Of a stretch of DNA of 64,000 nt, positions 49,780-62,489 are shown piece after piece. Origin of the DNA: Daucus carota subsp. sativus. Its lineage: Eukaryota > Streptophyta > Magnoliopsida > Apiales > Apiaceae. The notes beneath the pieces are model-generated. The model made no database searches and was not told the origin of the DNA. It saw nothing but the letters and a program-made list of their open reading frames with translations. A program made the position numbers and the translations under genes. Positions within the stretch are counted from its first letter, which is position 1, and every line of letters starts with the position of its first letter. The DNA is taken from assembly GCF_001625215.2 (NCBI RefSeq), contig NC_030385.2, positions 3,961,135-4,025,134 on the forward strand. The letters run 5' to 3'.

Positions 49780-52700
49780 TCATGAGATCTTCTGTCTTTT
49801 GTTAAGAGGACCCCTTTCCAAGGATCCATCCCTTTTTCTTATCATGAACCACCTTGAAATACAGATAACAGGGATAACCCTTTTCCATGACATTTTAGGA
49901 TTTAGTTCTAGTCTGAGCCTTTCAGGTTGATTGTTAAAGTTCATTAATTGCAGAAGATCATCAACATAGTGGGGAGGACTGTATATTGGGTCACCGAGGC
50001 CATGCTCAGGAGAGCATATCTGACTTGATTCCCCTATGCAATTGACGGGCGTACGGATACCATTTGATGAAGCACCTGCTTGCTCACACATATCGAGCAA
50101 TGGATAATCCCAGATATATTGACTAGGACTTTCTATCATTGTTGACTCTGATATGCGAGGAAAGCGTTCTATGAGAGAGTTCTCATCATCAGATCTGCTT
50201 ACCTCTTCCCACTGATCAAATGCACGTGCAACTAACTTTTGGGCATTCTTCTGTAATGAGTTAAAAATAACATAAAATACATTAGACTCGAAAGATTCTT
50301 TAAAAAAAAAAGAAGAGATATTGATGTTTTTAAGATATGGGAGAGACATGCCTGTTCATCATCGGATAGCATACTCATAGGAAAGTATTGGGATTCCTTA
50401 ATTAATCCCTTCACTTGTCCGATCACATCAAATACAACTCCATTGTTTTGTTGTAAATTACGATCGATGTAAATGTAGACCCCTTCATCAATTAAACATT
50501 TCTTTGCATTGCCTGTTATTTCCTCCCATATCTTAGACCTGACATTGAGTATCTGCACATAATTTTATGATCACGATCCCCGGCTATAGCAGGCAACAGA
50601 ACATATATTATTTGTTGTGAATTGTGATCATAACAAGAGTCCAGAGAAGGCATCACTTGCGTTTATTTTAATATGTTTTCCTGTCCATAATGATTATTGA
50701 TTGATGAATTTACACAGAAGTGCAAGGAACAGGCATGTGGATAGACATACTAATGTGTCTGTAGGTGATACAGGATACTCACAATATCCATGATAATTTT
50801 AGTGAATTTTTAATGGCAATAGGTTCTTGCACAGTTGACTAAAACTGAACCATCAGATTGTACATGTCCTCCTTTTATCAAAACCGAAGAGCTTTCTTAA
50901 ATATTCAAGTTACCAAGTTTTATAATAGTTGCAACTATTTGGATAACAACAATAGTTATGGATCAGGTATTTTGTTCTATTTTTTGATTAGAAGAACAAA
51001 AACTGGACAGTAATGAGATTAATGATGAGGGGGTGCGCTTGAGATGTGAAGAATATAAGGAAGATAAGAAAGGATGATAATTGAGTGATTCTAATTTGTG
51101 GAAAGCACTGAGCAATAATCATACTCATCTTTCTCATTTTTTTTGTCTCGTATTGTTTCATAACTCACTTTACTAATCTAGTTCTTATTCATTTCCTTCA
51201 TATTAAAATCTTGCAGTCACAAGACAGTTTACCTACAGTAGCACACAGACAATATGCACCTAGAAATAGCTGAAATGAGATGAAAGAGAATTGTAGACTT
51301 ACCTCGCGGAGTCTTTTTGGATTTGTATTGAGGAGTACTAAAAGATCCTTCACAGTAAATATGCTTTGATCATTCAGACGCTTTCTTCCATGTTTGCCAA
51401 TATGTTTCAGCCGTGATACCTTATCAGGCAAAGATGGTACCTCTTTCTTCTCATTTGCTGAAAAATTAACCGATTCTGAATGTTAATTAGTGCACAGGAG
51501 AGTGCTTCAAAAAAACAATTTCTTTTATTATGATTGTAAGTTTCAACCGGCAGATGAATTGCCGGAGAAAAGCAGAAAGTCTATGCCTTACAAACAGATA
51601 TGAAAGCAGAAAGTCTAGGCTTACAAACAGAGATGAATATGCAACAATCTCAGCTGAACCTTATCAATATTATGCTTAATCTTGCCAAAAATTTAATTCA
51701 CTTGTAATCAGCTGCTAAAATGTAATCTGATAGTAATGACTACCTATGTTTAATAGTAAACCAGAAGTTGAATCCAAATTCCTTTAAAAGAATTTGAAGA
51801 TTCAGTTTCCCTATCCAGCTACTTATTATATTAGGCCATCATGTAATGAATGTAACCTGTCAATTGTCAGATGGCTTCCATAAATGGTCCATATTGATGT
51901 GTGTGTGTGTGTGTAAAGAAATTCATATTGAAAGTGATTTGAACTTTGAAAGTACTCACATTCAGTGCGATTGTCTTTAACTACGAAGGATTTTGTATTT
52001 GCTGGCTCTATTGTAGTTCCAGGAAAACTATTCACAGCTCTTGCCCCAAGGCACAACTTCGAATTTCTCATCCATTGTGAATTTTGTGTGAAAGAAAGAT
52101 TAGTAATGCTGCTGATGCCTTCTTTAAGCTTCAGGGTAGTAGTACCTTGAAGTACTGATTTCTTTCCTTCCATTTCAGTTACAATTCTGTTGTTGAAGTC
52201 TTCTGATTTCCCATTGCATTCTCTATGACCAGCATAATCACCCTCAAGAACCAGTATCTCAACCTTCGCTGCAGCTTCAGGTCCAGTTTTTACAACCTCT
52301 TCGGTTAGGCTGTCAACTAAAGCTAAGTTGATAGAGATACCTCCTTCTCCTTTAATTTTACGGCTAGTGAGGACTGGGGAACTTATATTTTGCATGAACT
52401 TCAGACGCAAGCGTCGTGGCTCAGAAGTACTCCCTTGTTTACTTAGACTGCTGAGGAAAAAGTGATTTAATATTTAGTAAGATAAAAACCACTACCTTAG
52501 AGGTTACACTATTGACAAAAAACTCAGGCACACAAACTCAAATCTAATCAATAATACCCCCACACCATTGTATATGATGCATGAGATTCTCTTGTACCGA
52601 TTCAATTTCCTCTTTTACCTGGATACAAACACAGCATGAATGTAATTATTTCTGCTGCCATCATGATTATCATAATCTGCAATATATATGTAATACCTGG

Positions 52701-55428
52701 GGTTTTAGCTTTTTAAACTTGTAAAAACTCAGATATAAATTTGTCTATAAAATTTGCATGACACAGAGTAGAATGAATAATCTAAAAATGAAAACCACAA
52801 GGTTTGAGAAAGGGTAAAGCAGGATAAAGCAGCTATACTCAAGTGATTGTCAAAATCCTTTAGAGGTAAAGAAGTAGAGGTCAAAATCGTCAAAAGGGTA
52901 GTAAAAAAGCACCAGAACAAGCACACACATACCTCCACTTAGGGCTGTTATTCGGTCCGGGCGAGCCGAGTTTCGAGCCGGGCATAATTCGAGCCGAGTT
53001 TTATTTAGTCGAGCCGAGCCGGCTCGTTTAAGAAAACGAGCCTAAATCTTTGCCCGAACTCGACTCGTTTATTTTCACGAGTCGAGTCGAGCTGGCTCGT
53101 TTAGCTAAACGAGCCGAGTTTAACGAGTCGGGCGAGCCGGCTCGTTTAATTTAACACTAAATCGAGCCTAAAACGCTACCCGAATCCGACTCGTTAATTT
53201 TCACGAGTCTAGCCGAGCCAGCTCGTTTAACGAAACGAGCCAAAACCTCTGCCCGGACTCGAGCTCGTTTAACTAAACGAGCCGAGCCGAGCCCATCAAA
53301 ACGAGTTCGAGCCGGGCGAGCTCGTGAGCTGCCCGGATCGGATTACAGCACTACCTCCACTCCAACATAACTTCCAATCAAAATTTATTTTTTGGATGGG
53401 AGTTGATAAACGTAGGGCCAAAGGCCAGAGTTATATATATTTAACTTCAACACATGTATATATCAGAAGTTATGTTTTATTTCTAAAATAATAATACAAA
53501 CAACTTGTAAACATATGAAGTAAATAAAGATAATTGTATTCCCCTCTGTCGCCATAGATATCATCTTATTGAACCTTCATTTGGTCTCTTATATAGATAT
53601 AATACTATGTAGTGTCAAAAATCAGAAGTTTAGACATCTCCAAAGATCTTTTTGCAGGGGTTGAGCACCCTTTAAGACGATATACATACATGATATAAAA
53701 TAGTACATATTTAAATGTGCAGAAAGGAACTCGACTGTCATGTTTCTTAACATATGAATATGTTTAAAGTTTTTTTTTGTCACATGAATATGTTTAAAGT
53801 TTAAATATGAACTACCAAGAAAAAGAGTTTAAATATGGAAGACTATGCAGCAGAATATCAAGTTCTAGCCTCTGAAGAGGGGTGCCAAAGCAAGTCCAAT
53901 GTTTGTGCTAAAATGGATGGAGCTTTGCTATAATTTAGGATCAAAAAGTGAGTTTTTGTGCAAAAATAACACCATGTCTCTCATGCATTGTTCTAAATCT
54001 TGTTTCATATTGAACTAATGTCCAAATCTACCACACTTTTAAATACAAATTTAAATAACTTTTAACTAACTGACACTTTCAATTTTTATCCATTTCCCTC
54101 CCATTTTTTAACTTTTTGAAAGTAACATTTATATCACAATCTATCTTTTGTTCTGTATATATCACAAATCACAATATTGTGCTATTTTAGCACAATTTTT
54201 TTTTGCTAAATATTAATTTTTATAGTATGAACTCCACTACAGGATTAAGAAGGGTATACCCCAATACGAACACGAAGATCAAACAATGACAGAGTCCAAA
54301 GAGACCAGCAACAACACCCCACCAGTGGAAAGCCAGAATTTAACTACAGAAGAAGAGCTAAAAATGTCTAGTAAAGGAGAGAAGCCATGCTCAGGTGTGT
54401 AGCAACAACTTTGTTAAAATTACCACAATAGTTAGATTACCATTGGAGGAGTGAATTTCAGTTTCTGTTTTATAATATAGATATAGAAAAGCCCACCATT
54501 GGACTTGCCCTCATGTAGTCCTTCAATTAATTTTAACAATTTCTTTATAGATTCAAATAAAAGAAACCGCCTTAATGAATAAAGTGTGCATACATCACAC
54601 TCTACTCGGGCTTTATCACGAGTCAGACATATCTACTAGTGACACATACCGCACATATGTGCCTACGCCTATACTACAAAATTTACTCGGACTTTATCAC
54701 GAGCGAGACATATCTACCAGTGACACATACCGCACATACGTGCTTATGCGTATACTACAAAATCTACTTTTGTTCGGTTTCCGTCTAAGGAAAGACATCA
54801 GGTTCCACAAACAGAAGTCTAATGTAGTAAATAAACTGAAAATAACGGCATAAAGTTAAAGAATCCGAATATGCAAGTCGAATATGGAAACAACAACATA
54901 GTATTATAATTGGGCAGCGGTCCACAGCCATTAATGGCTGTGGAGCCGAACACATAGTTTTTGGGCCGCTGGACCAGGATCATAATAAAATTTTAATATG
55001 TCCAGCGTTTTTTAATGGAATCCCCGTCCAGCGCTAAAAAAGCACTGGACATATTAAAATTTTACTATGATCTATGTTAATTAACTCGTCCCTGGCATAT
55101 AACTGCCAGGGACCCGGACCCATTATAATTAAACATAAATCAAGAATAAATCGGGACTTACAACTTTACGAACTAAATCCCCCATGACCGGAACAATAAC
55201 ACGCTCTATAGTCCGTACAATCAACAGCTCCAGCCTCTCCCTTAAAAAACAGCATCAAAACATAAAACATCAAAGAAATTTCAGACAACTACAAAACCAA
55301 GTACGAGTGTGTAAATATATGTTTACTTACTTGCTGATATGAATGATTCTCGTCAAGTCATCATCTTCACTAGTGTTGTTCTGTTGTAAACCCATGTTGT
55401 TGGTGGGCCCAGCTGGCTGTTTTGACAT
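49780..55428 (-). CDS. CBP60: CBP60 family protein, copy 2
   Basis: Exons 55428-55331, 55240-55162, 52618-52566, 52447-51960, 51457-51303, 50552-50352 and 50250-49780 give 514 residues. Domains follow the family order: a helical N-terminus (LELLIVRTIERVIVP), the calmodulin_bind region (PRRLRLKFMQ, GEGGISINLALVDSL, SKLCLGARAVNSFPGT), a central domain with FTVKDLLVLLNTNPKRL, and a C-terminal basic segment WKRVIPVICISRWFMIRKR, a good calmodulin-binding helix candidate, ending NKRQKIS. Exons of 79, 53, 488 and 155 bases equal those in a sister copy. The intron after 50352 starts with GC. Intron 2 (2.5 kb) holds three transposons and a short tandem duplication. Related CBP60g/SARD1 activate salicylic acid synthesis; which subgroup this is cannot be settled here. 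Confidence 0.9.
51899..51914. repeat. Short (TG)n repeat
   Basis: Eight TG units lie in the intron after exon 4 of CBP60 copy 2. Confidence 0.8.
52940..53353. mobile_element. hAT MITE in CBP60 copy 2 intron
   Basis: The 414-bp element is flanked by the perfect 8-bp duplication CCTCCACT at 52932-52939 and 53354-53361. Ends are TAGGGCTGTTATTCGG on the left and, in reverse from the right, TAGTGCTGTAATCCGA. GAGCCGAG and GGCTCGTTTA repeats fill both halves. It belongs to the same terminal family as 10381-10941. Confidence 0.9.
53890..54508. mobile_element. MITE with possible captured exon
   Basis: Inverted ends GCAAGTCCAATG and CATTGGACTTGC bound about 619 bases. The outer parts are AT-rich, but 54241-54410 has ordinary coding-like composition and a 38-codon frame (see separate entry). 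No clear target duplication was read. Confidence 0.6.
54286..54402 (+). pseudogene. Short reading frame inside a MITE, possible captured exon
   Basis: The frame starts MTESKETSNNTPPVESQN, continues LTTEEELKMSSKGEKPCSGV and stops. A donor-like CAG|GTGTGT lies just before the stop, so it may be a first exon with its splice site. The peptide is hydrophilic, and no family is recognised. Confidence 0.35.
54603..54764. repeat. 81-bp tandem duplication
   Basis: Copies at 54603 and 54684 share TACTCGG(G/A)CTTTATCACGAG and AGTGACACATACCGCACATA and differ at about ten positions. Confidence 0.85.
54912..55121. mobile_element. Mutator-like MITE, 210 bp
   Basis: The perfect 9-bp duplication ATTATAATT (54903-54911 and 55122-55130) flanks a 210-bp sequence with internal inverted arms (GATCATAATAAAATTTTAAT with a near-match in reverse). 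Ends GGGCAGCGGTCC and GGACCCGGACCC are imperfect inverted copies. It lies about 40 bases from the 79-base exon of CBP60 copy 2. Confidence 0.78.
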
Positions 55429-56412
55429 TCTCGGATTCACTAACCGTCTTACTACTACTTGTGTTCTGTTGATGACACACAGTATATGTGTATGTGTGTA
55501 GATATTATAGACGCGAGAAAACCGCGTGGGTGTGGAAAAATACATTACTAAACTGCAAGCACACACAGAGGAAACACTTTTTGATGTAGGCTTGCTGCTT
55601 CTCCTCAGGTCAACCCCATATCTTTTTATTTTAAGTTATTATTGCTTTCTGTTTTTGGTTTTAAAACTAGATAATTATATCAAAAATTAATTGCCGTCTT
55701 CTCTTTGTTGTTATTGTTAGTTGAAAGGATGGTATCATATATGACGTGGTATGATATATATAATGAGAATTCGATAAGTATGTTTAAAAGTTTTATAAGA
55801 TATAATTTTATATATTAGTTGAATATATTTCTATTTGAAAACAAAAAAATTTGATGTATTATATTTTTATAGAAATCTTAAATCTCTGTCAAATAATGTA
55901 AAATGATTATAAAAGTATTATGGGTTTGATTCAAGTTCGAAGGTTATTATGAGATCGCATCTATGATCGATTGTTCAGAACAGTCAAATGAAAACCAATC
56001 GAACGAAGATAAGTTTATATATTCAAATCATTTTAAAATCTCTAGATTGCCTTTCAAGAAGAAAAGATTCAATAGCGATATTTTTCGACGTCTGTCCAAT
56101 TTCGATTGTATTTATAAATATCGTATGTCCTTAAAAAGAGAGAATAAGTGAAACATTGACTTTGAAAAAGTTTTGATAGTACTCTAATAATTTTATATTG
56201 TTATTTTTCTGGCAAAAAAAATATCTTTGATTTAATATTTCTTATACTGAAACTAAGCATAACGAAAATATCGTTCATCCCAAATTTTTTGTCACATTTA
56301 TTTGTTAATAGTTTTTGATATTTTTAAAATCTTAAATACTCTGCATCATTTTTCTGGTTTTATTAAATTTTAAGTTTCTACCCATAATGTAGTTCCGTGA
56401 ATGTATTTCTAA

Positions 56413-56777
56413 GAGCAACTCCAAGAGTTGCTCCACCGTCTCCCTATAAAAACTATTATAATAAACACTCTTAACCTATTTATGCTTAGAATGAGAGTGA
56501 TGACTCCAACAGCTCTCCTCAACATCTACTTTAGTCATTTATAAAAGGGACAGAAATATCTGAGGAGGAGTGAAATGATTGATAGGTTTTGGAGGGAACT
56601 AACACATATTAATATAAAACTAGTTTAGGAGTCCATATGTACTCCTCTCTACTGAGGAGAGTCTTGCAGCTCCTGATTATTTAGGAGGGAGTAGAGAGGC
56701 TCTTGGAGTCAAATTTTACATCACATTCATTATAATATGACTTAGGGGGCAAGGTGGGGAGTCTCTTGCTGTTGCTC
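56413..56777. mobile_element. Tourist-like MITE, 365 bp, with TAA duplication
   Basis: Ends GAGCAACTCCAAGAG and CTCTTGCTGTTGCTC are flanked by TAA (56410-56412 and 56778-56780). Internally, CTCCTC and GAGGAG motifs pair. There is no coding region. Confidence 0.78.
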
Positions 56778-56957
56778 TAAATATAGTGTTTTCCGTTCAA
56801 ATATTTTTTTAAATGAACTAGAGTCGAACCGGGTCTCCCGAAACAACAGACGATAAATCCATATACTCGTTTTTTAGATTATTTAGTTGCTCACGTAATA
56901 ATTAAAACAAACTTAAAAAGGGTATCCAAAGTTGGGAGTGGAATTTAAAGATAAGAT

Positions 56958-57504
56958 TAGACCCGGCAAATTTTCACACGACACGAAAACGACACGAAAA
57001 TTTAGTGTTTGTGTTTGCATTTTGAGTACACGACACGAAAAGGTACACGACACGAAGTACACGACTGAGATGTCGTGTCGGTTTTGTGTTTACCCTTCGG
57101 GTACACGACACGAGGAACACGAAATAAATATAATTTAATGGTTAAATATTAATATTTAATTATAAATATGTATATTTATAATAAATATATGTATATTTTC
57201 TTTTAAAATAATACATAGTTTATAATATTGTAAGTGTAAATGATTTAAATATATATATTTCATACTATTTTGTAAAAAATTTGCCTAGAAATCTAATATT
57301 TACATTAATTTATATATTTATTTATATTTATATTTAAATTCGAATTTACACGAAACACGACACGAGAACGACACGAAAACGGAGGTACACGACACGAAAA
57401 TACACGAATGCTAAACGGGTCGGTTTTGTGTTTGGCCTTTGAGTACACGACACGAAAAGGTACACGACACCAAAGTACACGATCTGCACGAATTGCCAGG
57501 TTTA
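56958..57504. mobile_element. hAT MITE with ACACGACACGAAA repeats
   Basis: The 547-bp element has the perfect 8-bp duplication GATAAGAT at 56950-56957 and 57505-57512. Left end TAGACCCGGCAAATTTTC; the right end read in reverse is TAAACCTGGCAATTCGT. Many copies of ACACGACACGAAA line both ends around an AT-rich core. Confidence 0.88.
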
Positions 57505-57512
57505 GATAAGAT

Positions 57513-58402
57513 TTATCTTGCAGGGCTGTAATTATCCCTCTGACAAGGAAAACATTAATAAAAGACAAATAAGAAAATTGAAAACAGAGATACATTGAAG
57601 CAAAACATAGTATCAACAAAGGCAACCAACAATGAAAACAGTGACACTGGAGATAAGTTAACAAGTGCACTTTGAAATCAGCTTCCGCATATTCCATTTA
57701 CATTTCAGGCCAAGATATTTCCTTTTCAATCTCTTTTCTACTGCGTCAATATCCAGTGTATATCTTGTGAACCGTCAAAGGTCGCAAGTCAAAAATGAAA
57801 AACTCGAAAATTTACCATTCCTAAGAAAAAATTTGAGGAGATGGTATGATTATATTCCGAGAAGGTTAAGAATTAGGGGAAAAAACATTAGATTTTCACA
57901 TATTAGAATTCACGATCTGAAAAAAACTGAACCGTGAAACTCAGAAACAAAGACATGGGTGCGATAATATGTAACACGAAATACAAGAATTTGACAAATA
58001 TAGTAATACGGGATTCGGTTGTGGGGACCCGAAACATATAAATACAAAATTTCACATATATTTCATGACATGCTAAAACTTTTTAACAAAACTAAAATAT
58101 GTATGAAAACAGAAAATTCTATCTAATGCTCAAGTTGTTGATTTGAAACACAAATATATGTGACAATCTTTCATTTATGCCAAGTGAAATAACCATTGAA
58201 CTCAAATTTTGAAACAACAAAGCTACGACAATGCACACCATTTGGATCATTTACTAGTACAGTAACATATATGAAACCAAAAGAGAAGTCACAGCAGACA
58301 GAGGGTGAATATGCTACATCCATCACTAACCTATAAATCTTATTTCCATGACTGCACAGCTCGCCTTAAAGATGCACATGTTCTCCCTAACGTCTGGCAT
58401 TC
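57513..58402. other. 3' flank of CBP60 copy 3
   Basis: AT-rich sequence with no gene that I can support. The end nearest 58402 must hold the 3' untranslated region of CBP60 copy 3. Confidence 0.5.
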
Positions 58403-61004
58403 TTAGCCACAATACTCATTTGAAAATCCTGTCTGTTGCCATGATTTTCTTACCACGATCCTTCGTACTGAAACCAGTCTAAGAACGCTGAATAGCATTC
58501 TCCATCTCCTCTGAGCTTTGCTGATTGCCTCAGTTGCTGCAGATGGACCATGCAGAAATTCGCTGACTGCACTGTATAGATCAGCATCTGCACCATGTAT
58601 ACTGAGACCGGAAGTCTGAAAGGAACCAAGAGTATCGAATAATTGTTGATGATCATCCAGATGTAAGGCTTGGGTGATCGAGCCAGAATCACAGATATAA
58701 GAGCTACCAACAAGGTCTGCAGCACTCAAACTCTGGTCAAAATTGATTTCTATGGATTCAGCATCATGTAAGGCAAAATTATCTGCATTATTAGCAGGCC
58801 CCATGGAATAGAAAGATGTCATTACATCTGCAGTGGAGGCATCGAGTTGAGGTCCAATTTCAAAGCTGCCAACAATACCGGAGTTTAAGATATTTGTGTC
58901 ATTTGAACTCCCAGCGATTAATGAGTTTGAGGGGTAAGAAACATTGGACAAGAGAGAAGATCCATCAAGAGCGACGACTTCTTCCCATTTCTGGAAAGCC
59001 AATATCACCAAGCTGCGGGCATCAGCCTAAAGACGGTACATATCATGAAATGTTACTGTAATATCTGAGGTTGAGCAGATAGATAAACGATAAAATAAAA
59101 TGACTAATAAAAATAAACGTTGCAGGATGTTGGGAGCCCACCTTTTCAAGTTCAGACAGCTTATCAAAATGAACGTACTGGCCGTCTCGAAGCAACCCTG
59201 TAACTTGTCCGACAACATTAAAAACAACACCATTCTTAACATGTGATCTTGGAAAATAGGCGTACTCTCTCTTATCAAGTACACATGTCTTGGCATGATC
59301 AACAGCAGCCTCCCACACTTTAGTAGACATGCCTGAGCCAAGGATCTGCAGAAGCCGCACAATATGTACAGTATTAACTTAAATATCAAGATCTTTTGTT
59401 TTCAAGAAGTAAACACTATTTTATCCTCGCGTCTTTTTACAAAAGATAGGTGTGGAGAAAGAGACATCCCTTAACATACTAGTAATTATATTGGAAGGGA
59501 ACTCAAAGCATATTCTTACATGCCGAAGGCGTCTGGGCTCTTGATATAGTAAAATCAAGAAATCTTTCACTGTATTAATTCCTTCCCTGCACAAACGCTT
59601 ATGGAAAGCTCCTTCTTTGCCAATTTTTTCCAGTCTCCATACTTCATCAAACAAAGATGGGGGATAGTGCTTCCTGTACACTGCACAATAATTCAATTAT
59701 TTTCACGTTTAATTCCAACCGCGGTTAAAATATTCCTGAATTAGTAATAAAAGAAGACAAAATGGTCCAGGACTTACATTCTCCACGGTGATCCCTAACA
59801 GTGAATGAATCTGTCTTTGCTTCTTTCACTCTAATTCCATCATAATTGTCCAGAACTCTAGCCCCAAGCCTGAACTTACGGCTTCTGGTCCAGCTTGAAT
59901 TATCTTGAAAAGAGATAACACTGAGAATACCAATACCCTCCTCAAGATATATAACTGCATCCCCACTTAGAAGGGTCTTTTTCCCCTGCCTCTCCCTGAC
60001 AAGGTTACTCACAAACTCCTCCTGTGTCCAGTTATCTCCCACACTACCATGAAAGTCTCCCTCAAGAACTACAACTTCAACCTTTGCTGAAGAAATAGGC
60101 CCATCGCGAACAACTTGTTCAGTTAGCGCATCAACTATAGCCACTCTCATGATATTACCTCCTTTCGCTTCAATACGAGATCCAGTATATACAGGCAGGG
60201 CGATAGTGTCCAAAAACTGTAATTTTAAGCTTCTTGCACCAGCAGGTTGCATCTCTTTACCAGAGTTCCTGAAAACAATACAACCATCAGATGCACTTAT
60301 TAAGAGTACCATAAAGAGAAGTCTACCTACTCAGCAGAGAATATGCGTTTCTAGATACTCCTGCCCCTTACCTCTTCATGTCAGTCGTGTGCTTTTGCAA
60401 AGCCAACTCAACTTCCTCACTAACCTGTACCCCAGCAGTCACATCAGCAAATTATCAGTAACAATTTAGAGAATTATTGTAGCCAGTAATTATAAAACTA
60501 AAAATCAAAAAGAAAAAAACAGAAAAAATTACAGAGTATATTTGGGAAAGCATATGGTCATAAAAAAGACTTAAAACAACTAGTGTAGAATCAAAGAGTT
60601 ATATATCCATAATTACAACTGTAATCTGTTCACCACAAATGGTTTATGCAAACAACATACAAGAAATATCAAGATTAGTAATATTTCAGTTGCAATGGAG
60701 AAAGATTATGTGTGGCATGCACTTACAACTCTGCGAAGAAGGGGCTCCAGAACTGGCTCCATATATTGCTGAATAGCTTGTAGCTTCATCGCCTCCAGCA
60801 CCACACTGTATCAAGCACAATGATTACACATATCAAGCACAAACAAATAAGGAATGAAACAGGTGATTAATCATACATAGAAAGTTTCATGACTCACTTT
60901 CCAAAACAAGGAACCTTCCTCCGCTTACTATCATTGGAGGTTGAACCCTCCTCTTCCTCCGTTTTAGGCCTACCATCAAATTCCTGCTGCCGTTTGTGTG
61001 ACAT
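58403..61004 (-). CDS. CBP60: CBP60 family protein, copy 3 (canonical form)
   Basis: Exons 61004-60898, 60805-60727, 60424-60372, 60268-59778, 59680-59520, 59345-59142 and 59026-58403 give 572 residues. The N-terminus [20 protein letters not shown] and [10 protein letters not shown] carries a nuclear localisation-like cluster. Family blocks follow: [37 protein letters not shown]-like [72 protein letters not shown] and [17 protein letters not shown]. The C-terminal [19 protein letters not shown] is a candidate calmodulin-binding helix. All introns are GT-AG. It is longer than its two neighbours because of a fuller C-terminal exon. It resembles CBP60a/b-type members more than CBP60g. Confidence 0.94.
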
Positions 61005-62480
61005 TTCTAGATATCCTCAAGAATCAAACTCTGATTAGTGGGGCCGAAAGCAGTGCAAAAGTACTTGGACCAAAAACATGCAAAGCAATATCTGAAGAAG
61101 ACTTATGAATAATAAAAGAGATGGAATAATTTGAAAGCAATGGTAGAAGACCAAGTACATGAGTGAATATATAATAGCAAAATGATAAGAGGGGTAGAAA
61201 GAGTTAGAATAGAAAAGGTGTGCTGCAATAAATGAGCAAGGTACAAAAGTAGGCATTGAATGATAACACTCCAAGGTAGAGGATGTGCCTGCATTTGTAA
61301 TCTTCTTAACCAAAACTCATGCAGGAAGCTTCTCTTACTTTCTTTTCATGCTTATCTCTGTTGATCATTAATGCACTGCTCCGTGCTGACGACGAAGCGC
61401 ATTTACGCCAGAGATGAACATTTCAGCAGCTGTGTCATTGCCGGAAATATAACACTGTTAGTCTCCGACTACTGCAAACCATTTTTGGTATGTCAATTCA
61501 GTTTTTAGCTAAGGACTCTTCATGGTTGGAGATACGCACTATGGTTTCCGCAGCGTGAGTCTCATTTGAATTGTGTAACGTGGGCCCGTTGAATTTCGTA
61601 CTTATTCAAAAGAGCCAATGCATATTCTTTGCAGTTGAAAAATTAGTAAACCATAAGTTTAAATCTTCAAGAAAATCAAACCGAACCAAATAGTTTTGCC
61701 CCAAAATCGAACCGACAAAAATTTATTAGTTCTGTTCAATTTTGCTCCCTTACTAATGTTTGTCGTTCAGTACTCTGTTATTTACGCTTATTATGCGCAA
61801 ACAATATTTTAGTTAAAACTCACGATGTTTTAGCATTTAAATAAAATAACTATATAGGCCAACATTCCAGAGAGGGACTCCTTATATGGAGTTACATAGT
61901 GCGCCACTGTAAACCATCAATTTTATTATAAATTCTGTTATAGAATACATATAAAACGTGATTCTAATATAGAGTACTATAAAATATATCTATTTTAAGT
62001 AATTTAACACTTAAAATTTGATTTAAAAAATATATTTTCGAAACTGATTCTACAACAGAATAATTATAGATGATTATTATTCTGTTATAGAATCATGTTG
62101 AGATATTGCATAATTTTAGATGATCTTTGGAGAAAAAAAAATTGTATAACTTCGTTTTCGGTTTAATAATCAAAATTTGCAATTATATTTCATAAAAAAT
62201 ATAATAGAATATATATTATGTATATATTTATAATGGTGTGCTACGTAACTCCATATAAGAGGGTATGCTATGGAGTGCTACCCTAACTATATATATAAGA
62301 TACAGGAAACAAGTTCTCGTAGGCTTTGGAATACCAACAATGACTCTACTCTTGTACCTGACACGTATTTCTTTTTGGAATATCCCTACTAAAAAGTCAG
62401 ACATAATTTTTTGATAATTTGATCACAGACAATTTATAACAAGAGACATGACGAAATTTTGTAAAATAAAGAAAATGTTC
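61005..62480. other. Upstream region of CBP60 copy 3
   Basis: It should hold the leader and promoter of copy 3. A solitary Tourist end (TAGCTAAGGACTCTTCATGG, then TTGGAGAT) lies near 61505-61535. An inverted pair of GGAGTTACATAGTG and CTACGTAACTCC at about 61879 and 62240 outlines a further decayed MITE. Confidence 0.5.
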
Positions 62481-62489
62481 GCCGTATTT

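Noticed and set aside
59027-59389. Additional frames running past CBP60 copy 3 exon 6
   Set aside because: They read through splice sites into introns; the spliced model keeps family homology.
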